From the NCBI GenBank assembly GCA_003290165.1, contig QNQO01000533.1, positions 496,001 to 560,000 of the forward strand: DNA of 64,000 bases, read 5' to 3'. The stretch is from Berberis thunbergii. Taxonomy: Eukaryota > Streptophyta > Magnoliopsida > Ranunculales > Berberidaceae. The position numbers and the translations under genes are program-made. This document shows, piece after piece, positions 12,583-22,160 of this stretch. Position 1 is the first letter of the stretch. The number at the start of each line of letters is the position of its first letter. The notes under the pieces are model-generated. The model was not told the origin of the DNA and did not search any database. It saw only the letters and a program-made list of their open reading frames with translations.

Positions 12583-13957
12583 TCAGCTCTCCCCAATTCT
12601 TGATGGAGTCAAGGATGTCAAACAGATTGGTGTTGAGAGGAGTGACGGGTTTAGAGCCGACAAAGTTGGAGGCCTTATCTTGCCTTCCGTGGCCAAAGGC
12701 TTGCTGCCATTGCGCTTCCTTTTTCTGTCGTCGTCTTCCTGTTTCCTCCTCTCTTTCTTGTCTTTTGAACCAAATGGTTTCTTTTCGAACTCCGCCTCCT
12801 TCTTGGCAGCCAACATCTCATCGAGAGTGATATATTTATGGGCGGTCTTCAACAAGTCTGCCATATTAGTTGGAGGCTCCAGAGTGAGGAAATCGAATAA
12901 CTTGACTCTCCTCAAACCTGAGGAGAAGGTTGTGACCGCAGTGTCGTTGCTGCAGCAGTTGATGAGGGTCAGTTCATCATTGAAACGTGTGAATTATTCC
13001 CTCAATGTCTCGCTCGACTTTTGTTTGAGGGCCAACAGGTAATGCGGGCCCTTTATGATTTGTTGGTTGCCGACAAAGCGTGTGAGAAACGCTGTTGCCA
13101 GTGTCCGAAATAAGTCAATGGACTTCAGAGGTAGGCTGTGGAACTAGGTCAGCGCTGACTTCAACAGGCTGGTAGGGAATGACCGACACATTAATGCTTC
13201 CAAAAATGCTAGGAAACCAGGTTTTTGCAACCATGTTTTGTAACCAGGGTGACGTGGGGTGATCTCGAAAGAATGATGAAATCCCCAAAAGGTTTATGTG
13301 TATCTCGAGATTGTTAAAAACTCATTTGACAATGCCACATCATCCTGGTTGCAAAACCTGGTTCCCTAACCCCACTCTACTACTTCATACTCTTGTTTAA
13401 GCTCTATTACATGTTGGAAGTGGCGTAAGTAATCAGATGGGTCTGCTATCCTGTCGTAAAACTCCAACTTTGGCGAAGTGAATTTCTTCAGCAGTGGTTC
13501 ATTCATGATGTGATCTATGAACGGGGAACAATGAAGTTGAATAGTCGTCAGGATTGGTGGCCTCTGGCTGGATGGAGTTATGCGAGGCCGGTCAATTGGC
13601 CCTAGACGTTGGGTCTCTGTTAGACATTTCGCCGCTTCTAGTCCATTGAGAGCCCGCATGGGCAGTGCAACTCTCCTGAACGTGCTCTCTGGTTTCTTTT
13701 GGGGACATGCTTTTCGTTGTTCCCAGTTTCTTTCTGCGGGTGGAGGGTTCTTCTGACTGAGCATCTCCACCGCTCGTTCCATTTGCAACATCTGGGTTGA
13801 CAGTAGTTCACCTGGGGTCTGCGGCTACTACCAGAGTAGGGGTCTAATTTTGCTCCCTTCGCGGTGCCGGTGATGCTGGTACTAGCGGTGCTACTCCAGT
13901 TCGAGCGTTCGAGGTCTCTGGGATGTTTTCATTGTTGCGAGATCTCGTGGTCACCAT
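12583..13957 (-). pseudogene. gag of gypsy-1 (Retrotrans_gag), broken
   Basis: The start on the minus strand (ATG at 13957-13955) gives MVTTRSRNN, the same opening as the gypsy-2 gag at 22161. Then come ERAVEMLSQKNPPP (about 13770), a segment with PLLKKFTSPKLEFYDRIADP, and after a small MITE (13212-13366) the conserved gag core with FLTRFVGNQ, TRFNDELTLINCC, LFDFLTLEPPTNMADLL and AHKYITLDEMLAAKKEAEF. A basic tail KERRKQEDDDRKRKRNG follows. The protein would coat the element RNA. It is broken by frameshifts, stops and the MITE. No zinc knuckle or protease was seen downstream, unlike gypsy-2. Confidence 0.8.
13212..13366. mobile_element. Small foldback MITE inside gag
   Basis: Left arm GGAAACCAGGTTTTTGCAAC (13212 on) pairs with right arm GTTGCAAAACCTGGTTCCC (ending 13366); the complementarity continues inward through GGGTGACGTGG / CCACATCATCC. 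Length is about 155 bp with no coding. It interrupts the gag core of gypsy-1: gag reading is coherent on both sides. The flanks suggest a 3-bp duplication (CTA/TAA) as in Tourist-like elements, but it is imperfect, so the superfamily is uncertain. Confidence 0.6.
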
Positions 13958-14032
13958 CTCTCTGGATTGTGAAGAAGGGTGATATCACTATTTTCGAAGG
14001 AACTTCGTCGTTCCACACGGACGGTGCCAAAC

Positions 14033-14644
14033 TAATGTAGTCGAATCCTATTCTCCTTGAACTTTACATGCACAGGAAACACGCGAGAGCTAGAGACCAC
14101 TGTTGTGGTGGCCGATGACACTCCGATGCTAAAGTCGGACTAGTCTTGAAAAAGCCTAAAGTTGTAAATTGATTTATGCATCGTACCTTTGTTCATCAAC
14201 CATGTGTCTTAATTATAATGCGAGAGTCCTTATTTGGCTAGGCCTTTCGTGGCGTAGTTTAGGGAAAGTGAACTTGCTAGAGATCATTTCCTAGTTGGAA
14301 ATCATCCATGTATGAGAGTTTTCCTACATGACTTGTGCTCCTAGATCAACTGGAAAGCTTTTCTTTTTGGAGTGTTGTCGATGCAAAAAAGTTTTTATGC
14401 ATGACGTATACTTCAATATTTGTTTTCTAGTCGGAACCAATGTGTTGTTGGCTTGCCCATCTTAGGTCGATCCCCCAGATACTTGCCTGATTAGGCCTTA
14501 CGAGTATTGAGCTTGACCATGTGACAGGTGGGCTTAGTAAGGCGCTGCTAGATTGGGTGGGCAATCAGGCATGCTTTCTTCTGCTGATGAGATCATTGTG
14601 ACACGTGTACGGTGTGGATTAAAGGACGGTTTGGTCTATGATCA
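14033..14644 (-). repeat. 5' LTR of gypsy-1
   Basis: 612 bp; ends TGAT (element strand, at 14644) and, at the internal side, TTA where the other copy has TCA. It is collinear with 2808-2853 + 7579-8207. The primer-binding-like site TTTGGCACCGTCCGTGTGG is immediately inside, at about 14013-14031. A TATAATTAAG-like box about halfway corresponds in position to the TATAAATA of the gypsy-2 LTR. Confidence 0.85.
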
Positions 14645-15682
14645 AAAACCTTGACAGGAAAACCCAGTGGAAAAATCTTTTCGAAGGAAAAAGAGTACAA
14701 CGCGTATAAATCAAATATAACATACTTCTATATGATTTTGAAACATAGTTCCGGATGTTTTTGTAGCATACTTATGGATGCACACTAAGGTATAGTCTTG
14801 GATACTCCTCTGATAATGACTCCACCTTATGATAGTAGAAGTTGAATTATTTTGATGATTAAGTTGGCGCATGTCAATTGTGTAAACCGACCCCGAGAAT
14901 ATCAGGAATATGCTTTGATGATGATGTCAATTGTGTAAACCAATTTGATGAAGAGATCTGCAAAGTTGTCACCATACTGAATCTGTTCAACTTAAATCAG
15001 ATGGTTCTTCTAAAGCTCATATGGGTAGAGGAACTGTATCAAAATGTATTTCGTTCAATCTCCTTTGGTGAAGTCTTCTTGCATTTGAACAATAAGTGTA
15101 ACATTGTCATCATATATTGTAGTCGACCGACCAATAAATTTGTTTAATAGACCTCCAAGAAATAATTGCACTGCAACTAATAAATACAAAGCCTGTCTAT
15201 AAACAACCCTTATAAGGGTCAAACAAAGAAATTGAATATGCAGAGCCAACTAGGTGGGAATGGTTAGATTAATCACAGGAATAAATTCAAATCAATGATC
15301 CAATGGAGATATAAGTGTAACTTCATTCCAATATCTAGAAGTCGGTGCAAAACTATACCTTACTAGTAAATGCATATAAAAACCAGTAATATAACAATGC
15401 ACCAGTAATACTTAGATATGGTACTTCAAAACCAAATATCTTTTAATTGGTTAATATAAGTATTTCTTATGATCTAAAGATAAGACAACCATGGACGTAC
15501 TAAGTAGATGATAGTTGTCCATGTTAAAAGTGTTACAAATCTTGTCAATAAACCTTGATAGATGGACCAATATTTTACTCGGTTTGCAGACCGAGACAAA
15601 ATTTTTTATCCAAGGTCTTTCATTTCAAATTTTGTCATTAGATAGTTAATAGTATTTGCAAGGTCCAATAAGAGTTATATTA

Positions 15683-16458
15683 TTCAAGGTAGTCAAAGCG
15701 TGAAGTGAAGGCAAAACGATTTGTCATGGCTTGGCTTTAAGCGAAAAGCAAAATGATGACTTTACGTAAGTAAAGCGACCCTTAAAATGATTTTAATATT
15801 ATAAAATGTAAATACATGCATTTTGCTTGCATCTAAGCTTCTAAATATATGCATTATGCTTTTGTACTAGATTTAGAGGTGTTCGCTCAAGTCAATGTAA
15901 GTGTTCATATTGATTCCTATGTTACGATGTTTGTTACCATTCGCCGTAACACTATACTTCTAACCAATGTCTTATCGAGAATTGTTTTACATTGCCCCAC
16001 GATTTTCTTCCATAATCAATCACTTTAAGTAAACAAAAATGACAACATTATTAATGTATAAATTATTAATGCACAGTTAATCAATGTATAAATGTGGATT
16101 CCTTCTTCAGGGTCATGACGGTGGAAATTCTGATGAAGCTCTGTTGAAGATAAAAAGATTTGTACCTCCAACTCCTACTATGTTGAAGCTATCTAATTCA
16201 GTCGTGAAGTTCTAAAGAGATAATGAGAAGAGGAAAAAATACGAGAAGAATAAGAAAGACAAAAAATGAAAAAGGCTTTTGTTTAATGAAGCCATGGCTT
16301 TGGTGACTTCATGCTTTAACAAAAAAACGCTAAAAGCGGTGGTTTTTTTGTGGCTTCAGGGTAGTGGCCTAGCTTTGACTAAGGCGAAGCGAGATGTCAT
16401 GGTGTCGCTTAGCTTTTGGCTTTAAGATGTGCCTTTGGATGGCTTTGACTACACTGAA
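15683..16458. mobile_element. MITE-like element splitting copia-1 RT
   Basis: Terminal inverted repeats TTCAAGGTAGTCAAAGC (left) and GCTTTGACTACACTGAA (right, two mismatches) are flanked by TTA on both sides. Copia RT reading is coherent on either side, which supports an insertion. The interior has many AAGCGA / GGCTTTGGC words and no protein. The element at 46822-47430 has related termini (CATTGTAGT...ACTACCTTG) and a perfect 8-bp TSD, so this family could be hAT-like with an eroded TSD here rather than a TTA-type element. Confidence 0.6.
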
Positions 16459-16540
16459 TTATTAACATAAACTTCTAATATGATAAAAACAGTTAACAAT
16501 ATTGTAAGAAAGACAGATAGTCAAATTTGCATAACTTTCC

Positions 16541-16562
16541 TTATATATATATATATATATAT
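16541..16562. repeat. AT dinucleotide microsatellite
   Basis: Uninterrupted (TA)n tract inside the copia-1 RT remnant. Confidence 0.9.
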
Positions 16563-17690
16563 TCTCTAAAACAATTATACAACAATTTTCTAGAATTGTT
16601 CAAATCTTATGAAACATATCATGGCTTTGCTTCAGGCAAAGTAAATCCTTCAGGGATTTTCATGTAGCAAAGTAACTACTTTAGAGATTTATAAATATTT
16701 ACATCTAAATTCGCATATAAATAAGTAGTCACGACGTTCATATTGCATATCAAGTTCTTAGAAACTACAAGACTTAATGGAAATGTAGTCATATTCATAA
16801 TCGAAAATATATATTCCATCAAATGTCGAGTTTCTGCAGGAAACCTGGTGTCACGAGTCTTGTCTTATATCTGAGAGTCTAATTTTCTTATTATTTTTTT
16901 TTACAAATATTCATTTGAAATCAACATGGTTTACATACTTAAGTATTTGCATTATATGTCCAAAAACACCACATGTGTCAAGGGACCCAATTCCACTTGG
17001 ACATCACCTTTCCATTTGGCCAATTATTTCATTTGTCAACATCCATAGATGTTTCGTTGTTTAATATGATTATTTTGTATTACCGCCCTTTGATATTTTG
17101 GTAGCTACCACATATGTGGACATGTCATTGATGGCCATTTTATTTGATTCCAAATTTCTCCTTTATATATTGAGATCTAATTATTATCAAGTACATGAGC
17201 CTCTTCGGGAGCTTTTAAATCACTTCAGGGATATGAATAAGTACTTCTAAAGTAATGGAGAAATTGGATTTTTTAAACATGACCTCTTTTGGAGCAACTT
17301 ATAATACTACTTCCGAAGCTTCACGACCTCTTTTGGAGCGTCATGTAATGCTGCTTTTGGAGTTTCATGTACAACTTCTGGAGCGTCATGTAATGCTACT
17401 GCTGGAGCTTCATGTACAACTTCTTTTATAGCGTTTACAACTTCTACAAGAGTTTCAAGAATTGCTTATTCGAAAGCATTAGGGCATGAATTCTTACTAA
17501 TTTTCCTTTTTCAGAAGTTGAATATTTGGAACCTATAGATCTGCCACGTTTCTTACAAGCAACATATTTACCGGTTGCCTTACTCGAACTTTGTCATTCA
17601 TGGATCCAAATTCGAGAAGGTGTATTCATAGCTGACGTAAATGATTTTGTTAATTGATTACATTATAAAATATATCACGTAACAGTTTCA

Positions 17691-17885
17691 GTGTCTGAGA
17701 CAAAATGTAAGTATTCCAAACTGTTTTCTCCATATTTCCTCCTATTGGTGGGAATAGAGTCTCACAAAACTAATAGTCTGCATAATGGGCAAGAATTGTA
17801 TTTCGTTTTTCGAGTTAATTTCAAACTAATGATTTTAAGAAATAAATCACTGTGTAAAAAAACATAAAAATTTCGAGGATACATG

Positions 17886-17923
<38 letters not shown>

Positions 17924-19137
17924 AATTTCAAAGGTAGATGAAATATTTGAAAAAAATACGATGAAAATAAATAAATCTATAAAACACATTAAATGAAACC
18001 TAAATACCAAGAAATGAAAGAAACATGAAATCTATATATAATTAAAAAAAAATCAGTGGGATCAATTAGAATAAATGATAATTAGATAATCAGGGGGTAG
18101 TTACAAAAATCAATAAATAATAAGAAATAATATTTAGAAAAACCTCAAAATTTACAAAAAATAAACTCCAAAATTTTAAAAAAACCCGATTTTTTTTAAA
18201 TCCCCTAAAAATGTAATTTTTGGTAGTTGATTATTGCATTTTTACAAAAAAAAAAACCTCAACATTTTTTTAAAAACCGTCGAAAAATGTAAAATTACAT
18301 TTCGTTATTTTTCTTTTCGGAATTCAAAAAAAGAAAAGTTATCGAAGAAATTTTGCAAAATCTCATTCCTTGATAATGGGTATAAGGCGAAGCAATGTCG
18401 CAATATGCAATACTGCAGTTTTTCAAACACTATGGGGTAGTCTAGACTACAAAAGTAGACGTATTTCAACAAGGTAAAAACTCATAATGGAAATGTTACC
18501 ATGCAGAAACTCTTGATATAAAAAGGATGTGTGATATAACAACTTAAAGAATTGTATAATCCCAATAAGGTAACAAAAATTATCTCTAATATAAGCGTCA
18601 CACTGCCAACATTAGATGTAATGCATATACCTCGAATGTAAGCTTCATGCTTAATGCATACATCTCGAATGTAAGTTTCAGGCCTCCAATATTAAATGTG
18701 ATGCAAATATGTTGAAATAAAACAAGTTTCTTTGGGAATTGTAATAATAAATATTGGGCTCTTTTGGAGCCTTCAAAAAATTACATAGGTTCAGCTATGG
18801 TAGACACCTTTTGTGTCTTAAAGGCCAGTGTTGAGAAACTGAGTGGACTTGTTAGTATATGGTATGTAGTGGCTATCAATTAAACATATATGATTGTCAA
18901 TCATTTGAAGTTTATAGACTATATTGTCAAAGAAAGTGTATGCAGTAAATAAATCAAATTAATCAAAATATGATATATTGCATATGTTGCTCAAGTAGTA
19001 ATAATGATTCCAATATAACATAAACTATAATATGGTAAGTGGTATGATCAATTAAACATATATCATTGTCCAACAATGGCATGTCGTGATCCATGCCCTT
19101 AAATAATAAACATATCGTTAGTAAAAAATATATAAGT
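17691..19137. other. AT-rich decayed DNA, no gene seen
   Basis: Lies between the linker of copia-1 and the MULE, where its integrase would be expected, but I can read no integrase motif. It contains an AT microsatellite at about 17887-17920 and A/T homopolymers (18180-18270). A direct repeat of the type AATGTAAGCTTCATGCTTAA / AATGTAAGTTTCAGGC occurs at about 18636-18690. The frames at 17762-18010, 18234-18440 and 18963-19151 are low-complexity chance frames. Confidence 0.5.
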
Positions 19138-19146
19138 TTAGTATAT

Positions 19147-20581
19147 GGCAACGACGACCTTGCACCACCGATTTCTCTTTCTCACACCATTCTATTCTCC
19201 CACACCACCTACTTACTTTCTAACACCACCATACTCTCTCACACCACCTATATAAACAAAAACCTCCATTTTTTCCCTCACCATTCAAATCTACAATGGT
19301 TCCTCCCTCCCTCCCCCATTCGAAATCTCTTACATATCTCTCTTCCACACTCAAATCTCCTCCCTTTCCCTCGAAAACTCTTAAAATTTCTTAAAGTTGA
19401 AATTCTTAAACCCAAATTCAATAAATATGCATAACTTAACATAACAGACAAATCCAAACTCAAACCGAAAAATGAAAAAAATGTCACTTTTGAACCAATA
19501 TAAACCCTCAATTGAAATTGATTATCAAGCTCATCAAAATACTAAAGTTGTAGTACTATGAGTTATCTAATAAATACAACTTGAATCACTTGAAAATGTT
19601 TTGAAATGAGCGAGTTATGGTCATTTTACTAAAGTCGCGTAAATATGTCCAAAAAATAAAAACGGGATAATATTCCTTACTTTCGGAAAACTTATGAGCT
19701 CGATTGAGACCGATTATCAATTTGATCAAACACAAAGGTTGTAGTACTTTTCATTATCTAATGAACACAACTTGAATCACTTGAAAATGTTTTGAAATGA
19801 GCAAGTTATGGTCGTTTTAGTAAAGTCGCGCATTACAGGAAAAAAAATTTATAATAAAAAATAAATTGTTCGCTGAGTGCACTATGCGAGGTATCAGTGC
19901 ACTCTGCGAACAGAAAAGAGTGCACAACTTTAATAAAATGACCATAACTTGCTCATTTCAAAACATTTTCAAGCGATTGAAGTTGTGTTTATTAGATAAA
20001 TAAGAGTACTACAACTTTTGTGTTTTGATCAACTTGAGAATCGGTCTCAATCGAGTACGTAAGTTGGCTGAAAGTCAGAAAAATTATCCCATTTTTTATT
20101 TTTTTGAACAGATTTGCACGACTTTAGTAAAATGACTATAATTTGCTCATTTCAAAACATTTTTCTAGTGATTCAAGTTGTTTTTATTAGAGAACTCAGA
20201 GTACTACAACTTTCATGTTTTGATGAGCTTGAAAATCAGTCTCAATTGAGGGTTTAAATTGGTTCGAAAGTTACCTTATTTTTTATTTTTTCGGTTTGAG
20301 TTTGGATTTGTATGTTATGTTAAGTTATGCCTATTTATTGAATTTGAGTTTAAGGTTTTAACTTTAAGGAGATTTGCAAGAGATTTGAGTGTGGGGAGAG
20401 ATTTGGAAGAGATTTCAAATGGAGGAGGGAGGGAGGAACCATTGTAGATTTGAATGGTGAGGAGAAAAAAAAATGGAGGTTTTTGTTTATATAGGTGGCG
20501 TGAGAAAGTATAAAAAAAATTAAAAAATAAATAAATAGTGGTGTGAGAAAGAGGATATGGTGGTGCAAGGTAGTCTTTACC
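19147..20581. mobile_element. Long-TIR MULE (foldback), non-autonomous
   Basis: A perfect 9-bp target-site duplication TTAGTATAT flanks it (19138-19146 and 20582-20590), the size made by Mutator-like transposases. The termini GGCAACGACGACCTTGCACC and, on the other strand, GGTAAAGACTACCTTGCACC open a very long imperfect inverted repeat that covers almost the whole 1435 bp, leaving a centre near 19850-19910. Each arm holds two copies of a unit containing TTTTGAAATGAGC...TTATGGTCATTTTA, so the unit occurs four times. No transposase. Open frames at 19093-19434, 19278-19511, 20259-20447 and 20350-20595 are mirror images within the arms, not genes. Confidence 0.85.
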
Positions 20582-20689
20582 TTAGTATATTTCAATCTAT
20601 ATATAAATTTAGAAAAAATTTATATATCTGACGTATAATTAATAAAAACAAGAAATTTAACAAAGAGATATCAAAACAACATTACAAAG

Positions 20690-21240
20690 ATGCCTCGTTA
20701 ATAGCTCGCAAAAAGTCAGAAGAGTTCAAATGAGTAACATTGATTGAATATTCAGATGTCTTACAATTATTTTCCTATTGCATCAAATTTGTCTCTTTGA
20801 TTTTAATAGAAGTGCAATATTTTTCTACTGCCTTTTTTGGTGCATGACATACACGTGACTAATGTCCAAGTTTACCACATCTATGACATTTATCATCTCT
20901 ACAATGATTCTCAATATCCTTCACATGAGTTTTATCATCTCCCTGGACATGAGCTTTGGACCATTTGTGGTTATGGTTATGATTACGTCTACTAAGGTAA
21001 CCACATTTGTTGGAGTAATTGTTATAATTACCTCGGCTGGACTAATTATTATACTTACCTCTGTAGGAATGGTCATTATGGCTAGCTACATTTTTTGGAA
21101 TTACCACCTATTTTGGAGTAGTTAGTCCCGCCACATCCCTTACTTCGGCTTCTTTGAAATTATAGTTGGCATTTGCATCTGAAAATACAATGGAACCAGA
21201 TGGTCTCTAAATTCATTTGAATAAAGAGTTTGGAAGAACG
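20690..21240 (-). pseudogene. Copia-1 gag remnant with zinc-knuckle region
   Basis: Minus-strand reading gives degenerate tandem glycine/asparagine-rich coding (TAATTATAAC...TAACCAC words at 20950-21070). It is followed by a CHRCGKLGH-like zinc-knuckle sequence at about 20895-20870 (TGTCATAGATGTGGTAAACT) and a downstream ETNLMQ-like run at about 20795. This is the order of gag in plant copia elements whose pol lies further along the same strand (14645-17690). Multiple stops. The plus-strand frame 20862-21125 is the shadow of this repeat. Confidence 0.5.
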
Positions 21241-21407
21241 AAGGCAAAGAAAATTATCCGCAGAGCATCATGCGGACAACATATTATAAAACATAAAGTA
21301 AATATATTGCCAATGCTAACACTCTTTTTGTTATTGAATCATTTCTCCTTCATCTCCCTCTTATACAATTCATATGTGTAACATATTTTTGTTTAGTTAT
21401 ATATATG

Positions 21408-22086
21408 TGACAATACACCAAAACGGTCACATCCTTGAGCCATACACGTGTCATGATGATCTCGATGAATTACGGGCCCCAGCGACAGCCCTACACTGAT
21501 CCGACCTAAGCGGTTTTAAGTCCGCCTAATGCAGTCCGCCAAATGGACCCGAACTCTCACAGCTTGCTTAGCCCATACTTTTCATAGCTATTCTCAATAT
21601 CCGTAAACCTTGTTAAGGCAAGTATCTCAAGGATTAGTTTCGAACAGGAAACTACACCAGCTATCCGCTTTCAACTAGGAAGTAAATACCAGAGTACATA
21701 TTACACAAGGAAACTTCCTCTTATGGATTACCTTGAGATTGGGAACTATCTCCCACGTATCTAGGAGCACACGACTAACAGAGAAATCTCCTTCTACAAC
21801 ACAACTCCTAATTAGAAAATGATCTCCACAAAGATCTTCTTCTTAAACTACGCCATCGATGGCCTGGTCAAACCAGGACTCCCGCACTATAAATAAGACA
21901 TGAGGTTGGTAAGCTAAGGTACGCTACAAATTCATTATTTACAACATTACACATTCTTCAGATCCCTGTCTGACTTTAGCATCAAAGTGTCATCAGCCAC
22001 CACAATGGGGGTCTGTGGCTCACGCGCATTCCTTTTGCAGGTCAGCAGGACTAGGTCAAAACCGAGAACGAAAAATGATTGCTTCA
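21408..22086 (+). repeat. 5' LTR of gypsy-2 with TATA box
   Basis: Starts TGACAATACACCAAAACGG and ends GATTGCTTCA just before the primer-binding-like site. A clear promoter word TATAAATA lies at 21888-21895, and the RNA start is probably about 30 bases later. The region CTTTAGCATCAAAGTGTCATC (near 21975) is the counterpart of GATGACACTCTGATGCTAAAG in gypsy-1, giving further proof of kinship. No matching 3' LTR is visible in the window. Confidence 0.75.
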
Positions 22087-22160
22087 ATTTGGAGCCATTC
22101 GTGGGGATGACGAAGTTCCTAACCTTTCACTAGCATCATCTCGCTTCGAAATACGGAGAG

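Larger units (their letters stand above)
2808..14644 (-). mobile_element. Pol-less Ty3/gypsy element, minus strand (gypsy-1)
   Basis: The element is bounded by a 5-bp target-site duplication AAAAC (2803-2807 and 14645-14649). LTRs begin TGAT and end ATCA on the element strand, with the inner copy mutated to TTA. Order on the element (minus) strand: 5' LTR 14033-14644; primer-binding-like TTTGGCACCGTCCGTGTGG just inside; gag 13957-12583; an antisense coiled-coil gene 10851-8487; polypurine tract CCAACTTGGGGGAAGTAGC at about 8208-8226; 3' LTR 8207-2808. No protease, reverse transcriptase, RNase H or integrase was recognised, so it is non-autonomous or a deletion derivative. It sits inside a copia tail and itself hosts a solo LTR, a hAT element and a small MITE. 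Gypsy-2 (from 21408) has the same plan in the opposite orientation. Confidence 0.85.
14645..17690 (-). pseudogene. Copia-1 pol remnant (linker, RT, RNase H)
   Basis: Read on the minus strand, decayed but recognisable Ty1/copia pol runs from high to low coordinates. The post-integrase linker has ACKKRGRSIGSK at about 17590-17540, followed by repeated 'DAPE/ETPK'-type words (17250-17460). The RT start is near 16890 (RLVTPGFLQKLD) and continues to NPxxxYFAxSKAM at about 16650. After the insertion 15683-16458 comes KFEMKDLG-like text at 15625. RNase H has IYDDNVTLIVQMQEDFTKGD at about 15115-15056, then DNFADLF at about 14965-14945. The 3' tail with CCCACTGGG-like words lies at 14645-14700. Many stops and frameshifts; certainly dead. 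It continues at 2807 on the other side of gypsy-1. Confidence 0.7.

Noticed and set aside
19093..19434. 113-codon open frame and mirror frames at 19278-19511, 20259-20447, 20350-20595
   Set aside because: All lie in the arms of the foldback MULE and are reverse-complement images of each other.
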